Assembly (NCBI RefSeq): GCF_004526235.1
Contig: NZ_CP038159.1
Span: 2,480,001 to 2,544,000 of the forward strand
Source of the DNA: Sphingobacterium sp. CZ-2
Lineage (GTDB): Bacteria > Bacteroidota > Bacteroidia > Sphingobacteriales > Sphingobacteriaceae
Direction of reading: 5' to 3'
Length of the DNA: 64,000 nt
The translations under genes were made by a program, and so were the position numbers. This document shows positions 8,724 through 17,218 of this stretch, one piece after another. Under the pieces are notes generated by a model. That model was not told the origin of the DNA, did not search any database, and saw only the letters and a program-made list of their open reading frames with translations. Every line of letters begins with the position of its first letter. The stretch's first letter is position 1.

Positions 8724-9917
8724 ATGAATAAAGCATATTACCTTCTTTTGGGATTATTTCTGGCCTGTACCTACAAGCTTGCCGCCCAGCCTGCTGTTAG
8801 CGATTTTAAGTCTTCACAGGTTTATTTATACGATGCAGAAAAGAGGACCGCTGATGGGAAGTATCGATTTGAGATTTTTGCACCTAAGGCCAAGGATGTA
8901 AACCTATTTGCCCATTGGATCGAAGATAATGATTTTGGAAAAAGGCTGTTCAAGATGACTGCGGATCGTTCTGGAGAAAATTGGGCGGTTGAACTGGACA
9001 GTCTTCAATCCGATCTGTTGCATTATAGTTTTTTAGTGGATGGGGTTTCGGTTTTGGACATGAAAAACCCTCGGGTAATCCGTGATGGAAATGGCCTATT
9101 CAGCTATATCATACCGGGTGGAGGCATGGGGGATTATTATAAGGCCCAAAAGGTTCCCCATGGAACGCTACTTCAGACTTGGTATCCTTCAAAAACCGAA
9201 CATGGGACGCGGAGGATGAACATTTATCTGCCTCCTGGCTATGAAAACAGCAAACAGAAATATCCGGTGTTATATCTCCTTCATGGCATGACGGGGGATG
9301 AGGGAGCATGGGTAGAACTTGGTAGGCTGCCTTTTATCATGGATAAGCTGATTGCTGATGGTAAGGCTAAACCCATGATCGTCGTGATGCCCAATGGCCA
9401 TCTGCCCAATGATGCTGCGCCAGGTTATAACCCTAAGACCTATGCGATAAATGTTCCAGGAAAAGATATTGGTTCTGGTTTGATGGAGAACTCCTTTCCG
9501 GAGATTATCCAATATATCGACGGCCATTTCCGAACCAAAAAGGATCGCGCTAACCGGGCTATTGCTGGGCTTTCTATGGGCGGCTCCCATACCTTGTTTA
9601 TTTCTGCTAACTATCCGAAGACTTTTGATTATATCGGACTGTTCTCCGCGGCTTTCAAGATGGGGAAGATGGCCGATCTACCGGTTTATACCGATTTTGA
9701 TCAGCACTTACTGACCCAAAAGAAAAACGGATATAAGCTGTACTGGATGGGAATGGGAAAACGGGACTTTCTGTACCAAGTAGGGGTAGATTATCGAAAG
9801 AAATTAGATTCCATACAAATGCCTTATACCTACCATGAATCCGAAGGAGGCCATAGTTGGTCCAATTGGCGGAAGTATATGCTGGAATTTGTGCCTTTGT
9901 TATTTAAGGAAAAATAA
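8724..9917 (+). CDS. Secreted esterase D / enterochelin esterase-like hydrolase (PF00756)
   Basis: From the ATG at 8724 the protein is 397 residues with a signal peptide (NKAYYLLLGLFLACTYKLAA). An N-terminal immunoglobulin-like E-set/CBM48-type domain follows (KYRFEIFAPKAKDVNLFAHW), then an alpha/beta hydrolase domain beginning near RRMNIYLPPGYENS. The nucleophile elbow is GLSMGG with Ser284; HESEGGHSW near the C-terminus supplies the likely catalytic His. The arrangement resembles enterochelin esterase-like and xylan-associated esterases. The substrate is unknown; no polysaccharide-utilisation genes are adjacent. Choosing 8724 gives a good signal peptide and agrees with the promoter. Confidence 0.85.
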   Translation: MNKAYYLLLGLFLACTYKLAAQPAVSDFKSSQVYLYDAEKRTADGKYRFEIFAPKAKDVNLFAHWIEDNDFGKRLFKMTADRSGENWAVELDSLQSDLLHYSFLVDGVSVLDMKNPRVIRDGNGLFSYIIPGGGMGDYYKAQKVPHGTLLQTWYPSKTEHGTRRMNIYLPPGYENSKQKYPVLYLLHGMTGDEGAWVELGRLPFIMDKLIADGKAKPMIVVMPNGHLPNDAAPGYNPKTYAINVPGKDIGSGLMENSFPEIIQYIDGHFRTKKDRANRAIAGLSMGGSHTLFISANYPKTFDYIGLFSAAFKMGKMADLPVYTDFDQHLLTQKKNGYKLYWMGMGKRDFLYQVGVDYRKKLDSIQMPYTYHESEGGHSWSNWRKYMLEFVPLLFKEK

Positions 9918-9948
9918 TTAATAATCCCTTCGAAAGGCTGATTAATTG
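9917..9948. terminator. Hairpin between convergent esterase and purN
   Basis: AATTAAT (9917-9923) pairs with ATTAATT (9942-9948), and an inner CCTT/AAGG stem lies at 9928-9938. There is no long U-tract, so termination strength is uncertain. Confidence 0.45.
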
Positions 9949-10517
9949 TATTTCTTCAATAGGTTTTCAATAACCTTTGGGTAGTGCAGGTGTTCCAATT
10001 GCTGTCCATTGAACTTGATGATCTCCAAGGTATCTCCAGGTTCCACACGGAATTTTGCCTGATAAATAACCTCGCCCTCATCAAAATGCTCATTCACGAA
10101 ATGAATGGTGATTCCATGTTCCTCTTCTCCGGCATCCAAAATAGCCTTATGCACCCGATCACCATACATGCCTTTACCACCGAATTTCGGTAAAAGGGCA
10201 GGGTGTATATTAATGATCTTATTCGGGAAAGCTTTCAGTAGGTTTTCAGGTACCAACCATAAAAATCCAGCCAGAACAACCAGGTCAATTTCCAAACGTT
10301 TTAAGAGGTTAACCACTTCATCCGTTTGATAGAAATCGTGCTTATCAAATACATGGGTTGGGATTTCGAAATTATCTGCGCGTTGAAGCACGAAAGCTTC
10401 GGGATTGTTGCTCAACACTAAAGCAACTTCTGCAGAGTCGGAGTATTTGAAATGCTCCATGATCTTTTGGGCATTGGACCCAGACCCAGAAGCAAATATG
10501 GCAATACGTTTTTTCAC
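9942..10517 (-). CDS. purN: Phosphoribosylglycinamide formyltransferase (GART)
   Basis: The 191-residue protein is a typical PurN. It starts KKRIAIFASGSGSNAQ (phosphate-binding loop), then LVVLAGFLWLVP and the catalytic region IINIHPALLPKFGGKGMYGD. ITIHFVNEHFDEGEVI holds the conserved His and Asp of the formyl transfer site. It formylates GAR with 10-formyl-THF in purine synthesis. It converges with the esterase gene and has its own upstream -7 box. Confidence 0.94.
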   Translation of the reverse strand: MKKRIAIFASGSGSNAQKIMEHFKYSDSAEVALVLSNNPEAFVLQRADNFEIPTHVFDKHDFYQTDEVVNLLKRLEIDLVVLAGFLWLVPENLLKAFPNKIINIHPALLPKFGGKGMYGDRVHKAILDAGEEEHGITIHFVNEHFDEGEVIYQAKFRVEPGDTLEIIKFNGQQLEHLHYPKVIENLLKKYN

Positions 10518-10554
10518 TCGTTTCGTTAATAGTAATGTTTAACCTGATAAAAAT

Positions 10555-10562
10555 CAAATATA
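10555..10562 (-). promoter_or_regulatory. -7 box of purN
   Basis: The minus-strand TATATTTG matches TAnnTTTG and lies 37 nt before the purN ATG. Confidence 0.55.
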
Positions 10563-10634
10563 GCGTTTTTTTGTCAAGGGAATGCCTTTAATATGAATAT
10601 TAGGTATTTCCGTAAGGATTTGTTAAATTGAGGT

Positions 10635-11138
10635 ATGTTACAGAAAAAATCCTTTCTTTTTGCTATAATCCTGTTTTTTGCCGTAAAACTTCATGCACAA
10701 GTCCCTGATAGTATTCCTCCTTTCCATAAATTCAAAGATTATGAACACGGAGCAACCTTTTCGCGCGACTCCTTGAATAAAGACCATAAACAGGTGTTCA
10801 TTCTCTACGATGCAGGCTGTGGCCACTGCCAGGAATTAGGGTACGAGTTCTCCAAGGCAATTCCTGAATTGGATAGTCTGGTGGATTATTATTTCATAGC
10901 CATGCAGGAGAAACCCTTGGTGGAAGGTTATATCAACATGTTTGCCAAGGATTTAAAGAATTATTCCAATGTCAAGTTTCTGCACGATCCTGAAGGGGAG
11001 TTTATCCTGAATTTCCATCCAAAGAATTTCCCGGCCACTTACATCTATGATCGCAAGACCTTTAAACTGTTGTTTCAGGTGGATGGGGAAAGCAAAGTGG
11101 TAAAAATGTTACCATTTCTGAAAAAGCAAAAACAGTAA
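10635..11138 (+). CDS. Secreted thioredoxin-like protein (CGHC active site)
   Basis: The 167-residue protein has a signal peptide of about 21 residues (FLFAIILFFAVKLHAQ) and a thioredoxin-type active site, AGCGHCQELG, with Cys62 and Cys65. FPATYIYDRKTF supplies the conserved cis-proline position. The fold resembles TlpA/DsbE-like periplasmic oxidoreductases of Bacteroidota, but it lacks the N-terminal DUF4369 found in many of them. It is likely a periplasmic disulfide reductase or related factor. It is transcribed alone, divergent from purN. Confidence 0.75.
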   Translation: MLQKKSFLFAIILFFAVKLHAQVPDSIPPFHKFKDYEHGATFSRDSLNKDHKQVFILYDAGCGHCQELGYEFSKAIPELDSLVDYYFIAMQEKPLVEGYINMFAKDLKNYSNVKFLHDPEGEFILNFHPKNFPATYIYDRKTFKLLFQVDGESKVVKMLPFLKKQKQ

Positions 11139-11242
11139 ATGTTGTTACTTTACTTAAAAGGGCTTTTATTTTCCTAATATTAAAAAATACTATTTCACTA
11201 AACAAAAATTTCCGTAGCTTTAGCTTGTCAAAGGCGAGTAGC

Positions 11243-11263
11243 GGAAATTCTTGCGGAATTTCC
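11243..11263 (+). terminator. Weak hairpin downstream of the thioredoxin-like gene
   Basis: GGAAATTC (11243-11250) pairs with GAATTTCC (11256-11263), followed by the T-rich TTATTCTTTTC. It is 105 nt past the stop, so the assignment is tentative. Nothing else is recognised in 11139-11392. Confidence 0.35.
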
Positions 11264-11392
11264 TTATTCTTTTCATTTTAGTCTACCTAAAAATAGCATC
11301 ATCCCCACCTATGAAAAGAACAATCTGCCCTTAACAGCTGAGAACAGAGCTGTAAGGAATGCCTATGAGTAAAATTCAATTGATGCTATAGA

Positions 11393-11827
11393 ATGATTAA
11401 TATTTATAAAGATCTGAGTTATAGGGATGAACAGACTTTTAGAGAGATAGAAGCCTTGATCTTAAAAATAGAAGAGGGTAACAAAAAAAGGGTAGAACAA
11501 TTACAAATTCCAAATTGGGTAAATACAGCAAAAGAGTATCTTCTGGAGAACTGGAACAAAACAGTGGGTCTGGAAGAATTGGCCGCTTTATGCGGTGTTC
11601 ATAAGGTTACCATTTCTAAATATTTTCCCAAATATGTAGGAAGTTCGCTACGGTTATACCAAAGAAAGGTTAGGATAATTCGTGCCATAGAATTGATCCG
11701 ATCCAAGAAATATTCTTTAACAGAAGTAGCTTTTCTTTGCGGATTCGCCGATCAGAGCCATTTTACACGGTTCTTTAGGCAAACTGTAGGTTGTCTACCA
11801 AAGGAGTTGCCCATTGACGAAACTTAG
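11393..11827 (+). CDS. AraC-type DNA-binding domain protein, possibly truncated
   Basis: The 144-residue protein consists almost wholly of an AraC/XylS DNA-binding domain. The first helix-turn-helix is around TVGLEELAALCGVHKVTISK, and the second is around YSLTEVAFLCGFADQSHFTR with the family signature FFRQTVGCLPKEL. Only about 45 residues precede the domain, too little for a ligand-binding domain. The frame opens at a TGA at 11381. It could be a natural short regulator or the remnant of a longer AraC gene; no frameshifted remainder was recognised upstream. A RidA-family gene follows 81 nt downstream on the same strand. Confidence 0.75.
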   Translation: MINIYKDLSYRDEQTFREIEALILKIEEGNKKRVEQLQIPNWVNTAKEYLLENWNKTVGLEELAALCGVHKVTISKYFPKYVGSSLRLYQRKVRIIRAIELIRSKKYSLTEVAFLCGFADQSHFTRFFRQTVGCLPKELPIDET

Positions 11828-11908
11828 CCCTTACGCTAATATCGTTCTATTTTAATTTTTAAGCATGAGGTTATTTTGTAAGGGGAATGATGAAAATAAT
11901 TGTTGAAC

Positions 11909-12283
11909 ATGAAAATATTACAAGGTAGTCGGATACCTAAAGCCAATGGACACTATAGTACGGCCATAGTGTCCAACCATTTATTGTTTGTTTCTGGACA
12001 GTTGCCCATATCGAAAGAAGGAAAGGACTATGAAAATGCGGAATTTGAGGAACAGTTCAATGTGGTTTTCCATAATCTGGAAGACATCCTATTGGCCTCA
12101 TCGACCAACTTTCAAAAAGTAGTAAAAGTGACCACCTACCTCTCCGATGTGCAATATTGGAAGCAATTCAATGCTTTGTTTGCCGATTTTATCGGTAAAC
12201 ACAAACCTGTAAGAACGGTGATAATCGTACCGGAGCTGCCGCAGGGATACAAGCTCGAGGTAGAGATCATCGCGGAGGTATAA
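11909..12283 (+). CDS. RidA/YjgF/YER057c family protein
   Basis: From the ATG at 11909 the protein is 124 residues, typical for RidA. It shows HYSTAIVSNHLLFVSGQLPI, the NLEDILLASSTNFQKVVK helix, TTYLSDVQYWKQFNALF, and the C-terminal VPELPQGYKLEVEIIAEV. RidA proteins are trimeric enamine/imine deaminases. This one lacks the usual P-x-R-x-(S/T) form in its canonical place (it has HKPVRTVIIV), so Arg is kept. A TTG three codons upstream is a less likely start. It may be controlled by the AraC-type gene next to it (inference). Confidence 0.8.
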   Translation: MKILQGSRIPKANGHYSTAIVSNHLLFVSGQLPISKEGKDYENAEFEEQFNVVFHNLEDILLASSTNFQKVVKVTTYLSDVQYWKQFNALFADFIGKHKPVRTVIIVPELPQGYKLEVEIIAEV

Positions 12284-12336
12284 AGCACACAAATAAACCC
12301 GTATATGCTCCTGACGTTGAAACGTTAGGAGAAAAA

Positions 12337-12371
12337 AATAGCGGGAAGTCTGTAATGGACTTTCCGCTATT
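12337..12371. terminator. Bidirectional intrinsic terminator
   Basis: AATAGCGGGAAGTC (12337-12350) pairs with GACTTTCCGCTATT (12358-12371), with one G-U pair. A-rich sequence lies to the left and a T-run to the right. It serves the convergent ridA-like and serine hydrolase genes. A second hairpin (CTCCTGACGT with ACGTTAGGAG) lies at about 12309-12331. Confidence 0.85.
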
Positions 12372-12391
12372 GTTTTTTATGTTGAGGTATA

Positions 12392-13849
12392 TTACTTGGT
12401 GGTCAATACCTTTTCAAGCAACTGTATGCCTGTTTGGGTTACATCGATCTCCGAATTGGATAGGATGATCACGACCGACTTCTCATCGGGTACAAAGCCA
12501 ACAAAGGAACTGGAACCCGCTGTTCCTCCATTATGCCAATAATAGGTCATGCCCTCCAACATGTTCATGTGCCATGCCATACCGATATCGGAATTTGGTG
12601 GCACAAAAAAAGTGAATTGTTTAGTGAGGTTCATCGCTTTTTGGATATCCGTTTCGGGATAGGTCAATTGCGCTATGGTATATCGCAACATATCGTTCAG
12701 GGAGGATTTCAAAGCTCCTGCACCCGCCATCGATTGAAAATTCCAAAAAGGGACTTTAGCGCCTTCCTTATTATGGGGAGGGGCAATATTCTTATTTTTC
12801 GGATCGACTTTATCGGAAGTATTGGTCATTTCCAATGGAACAAGTATGGATTCCTTGACCAATTGCATATAAGGTTTTTTCTGGATGATGGATATCAATT
12901 CGGCCAATAGTCCAAAACCTAAATTGCTGTAGGCATATTCCGTCTCTGGATCTCCCTTTGCTTGGTAATTTTTTAAATAAGCGAATAGTTGTTTCCGATC
13001 GTAAAAGGCATAAGGATCATCCATGGAGAATTTCGGACCTTTATTCCAGTTATCTGCCAGTGCTGGCAGGCCGGAAGTGTGGTTCACTAAAGATTTAAAG
13101 GTGATCTTTTTGATGTCCGGATTCTGGGCTATGGAATCAGGAAGAAACTTAGCGATGCTATCCTCCAGGTTGACCAAACCTTTGTTTACCATATCCGCCA
13201 GTAAGGATGCGGTAAATGTTTTACTGATGGATCCGATTTCAAATAGGGTGTTGGCATCAGGAAGCAGGTTGTTCCCTTTGTCGGTTTCCCCGTAAAAAAA
13301 TGTATTGATCTTATTCTTATGGATAATGGCTACCGCCAGACCCTGTGCATTTCCCTGTTTGGCATAATTCCGGGCAACCGAGTCCACGAAATTATCCAAT
13401 GGATTCGTTGCTTTTACATTGGAGATGATATCCTTTTTAGCGCTTGCTGCCGAGTCGGCTTTCGCATCGCCCTGGTAAGGTTGGAAGGCAAGGGTATGGT
13501 AATGCATGGTTGAATCAACCCCCAACAAAATAGTCATGGTCTCTTGTTCAAATTCCGTTTTGTAGCTGGCTACTCCACGGTTGTATTTGAAGACAGTGGC
13601 ATTCTTAATTTTGCCCAAGACCGATAATTGCGTAAGAATGCCCGTTAATTGGGACTTACTGATCTGCGATTGGAAATCTTTATTCGCTAATTGATAGATG
13701 GAATCGGGCTGTTGGGTATTGATGAAATATTCAATCCGGTTAAAAACAGCCCTATTGTTTTTTTCTTCCAAAGATTGTCCTTTGGAAAAAGAGATGGTTA
13801 ACATGGAGATAAGGGTAAAAATGCCCAGTATTTTGGAATTCATATCCAA
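12392..13849 (-). CDS. Beta-lactamase-related serine hydrolase with N-terminal DUF3887-like domain
   Basis: The 485-residue protein has an N-terminal signal-like segment, a domain resembling DUF3887 (about residues 30-125), and a class C beta-lactamase/DD-peptidase fold. Catalytic motifs are clear: SISK (Ser207, Lys210), YSN (Tyr307-Asn309) and HNGG near residue 436. Such proteins include penicillin-binding-protein-like hydrolases and esterases, and true beta-lactamase activity cannot be assumed. It starts 14 nt after the stop of a LytTR regulator gene, as the last gene of a liaF-like/kinase/regulator/hydrolase operon, suggesting a cell-envelope role. Confidence 0.83.
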   Translation of the reverse strand: MDMNSKILGIFTLISMLTISFSKGQSLEEKNNRAVFNRIEYFINTQQPDSIYQLANKDFQSQISKSQLTGILTQLSVLGKIKNATVFKYNRGVASYKTEFEQETMTILLGVDSTMHYHTLAFQPYQGDAKADSAASAKKDIISNVKATNPLDNFVDSVARNYAKQGNAQGLAVAIIHKNKINTFFYGETDKGNNLLPDANTLFEIGSISKTFTASLLADMVNKGLVNLEDSIAKFLPDSIAQNPDIKKITFKSLVNHTSGLPALADNWNKGPKFSMDDPYAFYDRKQLFAYLKNYQAKGDPETEYAYSNLGFGLLAELISIIQKKPYMQLVKESILVPLEMTNTSDKVDPKNKNIAPPHNKEGAKVPFWNFQSMAGAGALKSSLNDMLRYTIAQLTYPETDIQKAMNLTKQFTFFVPPNSDIGMAWHMNMLEGMTYYWHNGGTAGSSSFVGFVPDEKSVVIILSNSEIDVTQTGIQLLEKVLTTK

Positions 13850-13863
13850 AAGTACAAAACAAA

Positions 13864-14607
13864 TTACAAACCGATAATCTGTTTTAATCTTGCATACCCT
13901 GATTTGGAGATATTGACTTTTCCTCCGCTCAAAAGGGTAGCGATATAACTGTCCTTTTCCATGGGTTCTATTTTCTGCAATTGGTCTACTTTCACGATGA
14001 ACGAGCGGTGTACCCTGACGAACTGTTTGTTGTCCAGTTGTTTTTCAAATGAACTCATGGTTTTGTTCTTTAAGAACATGCCTTCGGAGGTGTGGATTTT
14101 CACATAATCATCATAGGCTTCCAGATAAAGGATCTGTTGAACAGGGATGATTTTTATTTGGGTTCCATTTTTTACCACGATCCGCTCCAAAGAGCTTTCT
14201 TCTTCCATGGACTCCTGAAGTTTTTCCGTGTCGATTTTCGGGCTACTCTTCGCTTGGAAAGAGGCTTTGAATTTATCTATCGCCTTTTGGAAACGATCCG
14301 GGCGAATAGGTTTTAATAAATAGTCGACCGCATTTTTCTCAAAAGCTTTCAAGGCATATTCATCAAAGGCAGTGGTAAAAATGATGTGGGGTTGGTCGTC
14401 CAATAATTCCAACATTTCAAATCCCGTTAATTTAGGCATCTGAATATCTAGAAAAACCAGGTCAGGTTGGTGCTGATGAATGGCTTTTACACCTTCAAAT
14501 CCATCGTTACATTCTGCTAATACCTGAAATTCAGGGTACTGTTGTAGGTATTCCAGCACCATGCTGCGTGCTAAAGGTTCGTCGTCAATTAAGATGGTCT
14601 TAATCAT
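13864..14607 (-). CDS. LytTR-family response regulator
   Basis: The 247-residue protein has an N-terminal receiver domain with phospho-acceptor Asp54 (LVFLDIQMPK), acidic residues DDE at 8-10 and the Lys of LLKPIRP. A C-terminal LytTR DNA-binding domain follows (about residues 145-245; VRVHRSFIVKVDQLQKIEPM). Its start overlaps the end of the histidine kinase gene by 8 nt, so the two form a cognate pair. LytTR regulators often control envelope or exported functions. Confidence 0.92.
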   Translation of the reverse strand: MIKTILIDDEPLARSMVLEYLQQYPEFQVLAECNDGFEGVKAIHQHQPDLVFLDIQMPKLTGFEMLELLDDQPHIIFTTAFDEYALKAFEKNAVDYLLKPIRPDRFQKAIDKFKASFQAKSSPKIDTEKLQESMEEESSLERIVVKNGTQIKIIPVQQILYLEAYDDYVKIHTSEGMFLKNKTMSSFEKQLDNKQFVRVHRSFIVKVDQLQKIEPMEKDSYIATLLSGGKVNISKSGYARLKQIIGL

Positions 14608-15643
14608 ATTGTGGGATTCTTAAAATTGAAATAAATGTGTTTCCTTCTTTTTCCGTCTGCAGGAGATCTGTTCTGCCATATAGTAAATATAGCCGTCTTT
14701 GAATGCTGGAGAGGCCGAAGCCAGTCCCTTTTTTCTGTTCGTGTTGGTCAGCTTCAAAAGGATTACTGATTTTTATGGTCAGCATTTTTTCTGCTAAAGT
14801 TAGGGAAATTTTGATCACTACCTCTGTAGTTACATTATACAAGCCAAACTTAATGGCGTTTTCTACCAAGGGCTGTAGGATCATCACTGGGATTCTGCCT
14901 TGCAGAACATCTTCTTCATAATGGAATTCTGTTTCCAGGCGATGGCCAAACCTCACCTTTTCAATATCGAGGTATAAACTTAAATGTGATATTTCCTCTT
15001 CTACAGTGGTGAATTGGGCATCATCTTTCCGCATGGTTCCCCGTAAAAAGTCGGATAATTGAAAAGTCATGTTCCTGGCCTCCATCGGCTTGCTTCCGAT
15101 CAGGGCAATGATAGAGTTTAGACTGTTGAACAGGAAATGGGGTTGTAGTTGTTGGCGAAGGTTATATAACTCCGCATCCCGGACCATTTTCTCGCTCTCC
15201 TCCTTACGTTTTTTATTCCCCATCGATTCTTCTTGGATGTTCCAAAATACATTGATGGTCATCACGCAGGTGATAATCAGGAAGTTGATGACAAAACGGA
15301 AGGGTAGGCTGAAATTAAGGTATATCAATTCCTCGTCGGAAATAAACTGAACAATCAAAAAACGAGTTATTGTAATACTTATTAAGGAAAAAATGGCAGC
15401 CAGTGCGAATAATTTCCAGTAATTCCTGTTATTCGGGATGTAATACTGTAAAGAACTGAACACCAGGTACGAAATACCGGTAATGGTCAATGCACTGATC
15501 CCAGCATCATAAATAGCGACATCCCTAGCGATCTTTGACCACCATAAAAGGCCATACATGATGGCCAGGTATAAACCACAAATAATCCAAGAGGTACCAT
15601 GGATTATCGATCGTTTGGATTGTTCGCTAATGGGTTTTGCCAT
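14600..15643 (-). CDS. LytS-type sensor histidine kinase (His_kinase PF06580)
   Basis: The 347-residue protein has four N-terminal transmembrane segments (about residues 16-35, 46-64, 77-99 and 116-135). A PF06580 kinase core follows, with phospho-acceptor His169 in QLQPHFLFNSLNSI. The ATP-binding N-box is LQPLVENAIKFGL, and GTGFGLSSIQRRL is the G-box. There is no large periplasmic sensor domain, so sensing is likely intramembrane or via the LiaF-like partner encoded 3 nt upstream. It is paired with the overlapping LytTR gene. Confidence 0.92.
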   Translation of the reverse strand: MAKPISEQSKRSIIHGTSWIICGLYLAIMYGLLWWSKIARDVAIYDAGISALTITGISYLVFSSLQYYIPNNRNYWKLFALAAIFSLISITITRFLIVQFISDEELIYLNFSLPFRFVINFLIITCVMTINVFWNIQEESMGNKKRKEESEKMVRDAELYNLRQQLQPHFLFNSLNSIIALIGSKPMEARNMTFQLSDFLRGTMRKDDAQFTTVEEEISHLSLYLDIEKVRFGHRLETEFHYEEDVLQGRIPVMILQPLVENAIKFGLYNVTTEVVIKISLTLAEKMLTIKISNPFEADQHEQKKGTGFGLSSIQRRLYLLYGRTDLLQTEKEGNTFISILRIPQYD

Positions 15644-15646
15644 GGC

Positions 15647-16522
15647 CTAGCTGTTCTTTATCGTAATGCTTCCAAAGATCGAGGTACCTGTGATGTAGAT
15701 CTTCTTGTTGCTGTCGGTCGTGATCTCGAAATGTGGTCTACGATCGTCTACATCGCCAAAAATGGACGATACGTTGGTGTGTACTCGCCAATGCATCGGC
15801 ACAATGATCTTGGTGCTTCCGAACAACTGGAAGGTGTCGATGACCACCGGTTGGTTCAGGTCTGCCTGTAAGAAATTCAGGTTGGTGCTTCCGAATATAC
15901 TGGTGATGTTTCCGCCTAGAAAATTTTTGCTCAAAATGATCTTCTTAGTATCACTGAAGAAATTATCCACTTTGAGGTAGTTCTCAAATTCGGGCAGATA
16001 ATTCTTAAAACCAGTTATCTTACGCTCTGCGTTTGGGCTTTGAGCGTAAGAATCTGATGATGTTTTTGTGGATGATTCACTGGAGGGAGTTCCCGTAAAG
16101 GTACTGTCTACCCGCTTGTCCCAATCAAATTCGTCATCCTTTGGAGGAGTAGGTGGCAATTGCGGTCTGGTTTTGTTACGATTAAGTAAATACAGACCTA
16201 AAATAATGGCTGCGGCCGGGATGATGAATCTACCGATATGTAAGCCCAATTCATTCCTTAAGAAAAATACCGATCCGATCGCTATTAATATAATAGATGA
16301 TTTTTTCTCGAATTTGGAATTTACACCGATAACCAAACCAATGATGATTAAAATAGTCTCCCATCCAAATAACCAACCTGGGATAATATTACCCAAGTTC
16401 ATTTGCTTCATCAATAGGGCAAAGCCTAAAAAAATGATGATAGCACCTACTATGGTTGAGGTATTGTTGTTTTTTGGAGGCCTCCCGTCGATCTCGTTTC
16501 TGTTTTGATTGTTCATTGTCAT
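15647..16522 (-). CDS. LiaF-like membrane protein
   Basis: The 291-residue protein has three or four hydrophobic segments within the first about 110 residues (STIVGAIIIFLGFALLMKQM, GWETILIIIGLVIGV, SSIILIAIGSVFFL, FIIPAAAIILGLYLL), matching the LiaF/DUF5668 transmembrane domain. A Pro/Asp/Ser-rich linker follows, then a C-terminal beta-strand domain (IFGSTNLNFLQADLN, FQLFGSTKIIVP) of the LiaF C-terminal type. LiaF is a negative regulator of the LiaS kinase in Firmicutes. Here the gene precedes the kinase by 3 nt, which suggests an analogous three-component envelope-stress module. Confidence 0.8.
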   Translation of the reverse strand: MTMNNQNRNEIDGRPPKNNNTSTIVGAIIIFLGFALLMKQMNLGNIIPGWLFGWETILIIIGLVIGVNSKFEKKSSIILIAIGSVFFLRNELGLHIGRFIIPAAAIILGLYLLNRNKTRPQLPPTPPKDDEFDWDKRVDSTFTGTPSSESSTKTSSDSYAQSPNAERKITGFKNYLPEFENYLKVDNFFSDTKKIILSKNFLGGNITSIFGSTNLNFLQADLNQPVVIDTFQLFGSTKIIVPMHWRVHTNVSSIFGDVDDRRPHFEITTDSNKKIYITGTSIFGSITIKNS

Positions 16523-16785
16523 TTGTCTTTTGATTTAGTTTACTCAAAAGTATTGCGAATATAAGCATCAGCACATAGGAAATAGGTCTTTTGCCTCATT
16601 TTTTCGGTGAATGTGTGGAAATCTTCGGTGAAAATTCTATCCAGGAATTTTATGATATCTGTAGAATGAGTGAATAATTTAATTAATATAATAAATAATT
16701 TTTACAAAAATTTGGATGTTTGAGTTTAATTATTATATATTTATGACTGAAAATAGAGGATTAAACTTAAATATTAACAAATCTA

Positions 16786-17124
16786 ATGGGAGATTTTGAT
16801 AACAAAGAGCGTGAAGAGGTATTTTCAAAAAAGGTGAGAGCGGGTAAACGTACTTATTTTTTTGATGTAAAAGCGACTCGTTCCAACGACTACTACGTAA
16901 CGATTACGGAAAGCAAGAAACGTTTTGAAGACGGCCAATTTATTAAGCATAAGATCTTCCTTTATAAGGAGGATTTTGAGAAGTTTGCCGAAGGCCTTCA
17001 GGATGTGGTAGAATACATTAAATCCAATCAGGAAGTGATTGAGAAAAGATATGAGCCTAACTCGGAAGATTTAGGGTATGAGAATAATGGTCGTCTGGTA
17101 GAAAAAGATGATTATTCTTTTTAA
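16786..17124 (+). CDS. PUR-family (DUF3276) nucleic-acid-binding protein
   Basis: The 112-residue protein begins EEVFSKKVRAGKRTYFFDVK and continues with YYVTITESKKRFEDG and HKIFLYKEDFEKFAEGL. This is the PUR-alpha-like repeat of bacterial DUF3276 proteins, found throughout Bacteroidota and in Borrelia. Such proteins bind single-stranded DNA or RNA; the cellular role is poorly defined. It is monocistronic, with a hairpin terminator 25 nt after the stop. Confidence 0.87.
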   Translation: MGDFDNKEREEVFSKKVRAGKRTYFFDVKATRSNDYYVTITESKKRFEDGQFIKHKIFLYKEDFEKFAEGLQDVVEYIKSNQEVIEKRYEPNSEDLGYENNGRLVEKDDYSF

Positions 17125-17148
17125 GTAACAAAGATATACCGTATAGGG

Positions 17149-17168
17149 AGCCACTGTAAAAAGTGGCT
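17149..17168 (+). terminator. Intrinsic terminator of the PUR-family gene
   Basis: AGCCACT (17149-17155) pairs with AGTGGCT (17162-17168), followed by a T-run. Confidence 0.9.
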
Positions 17169-17218
17169 TTTTTTTGTTAACTTCGACATCCAATTGATAA
17201 AAAAATAATAAGAGATTT

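Noticed and set aside
12392..13849. A beta-lactamase resistance gene
   Set aside because: Motifs fit the broad serine hydrolase/penicillin-binding fold; the DUF3887 fusion and operon context suggest another role.
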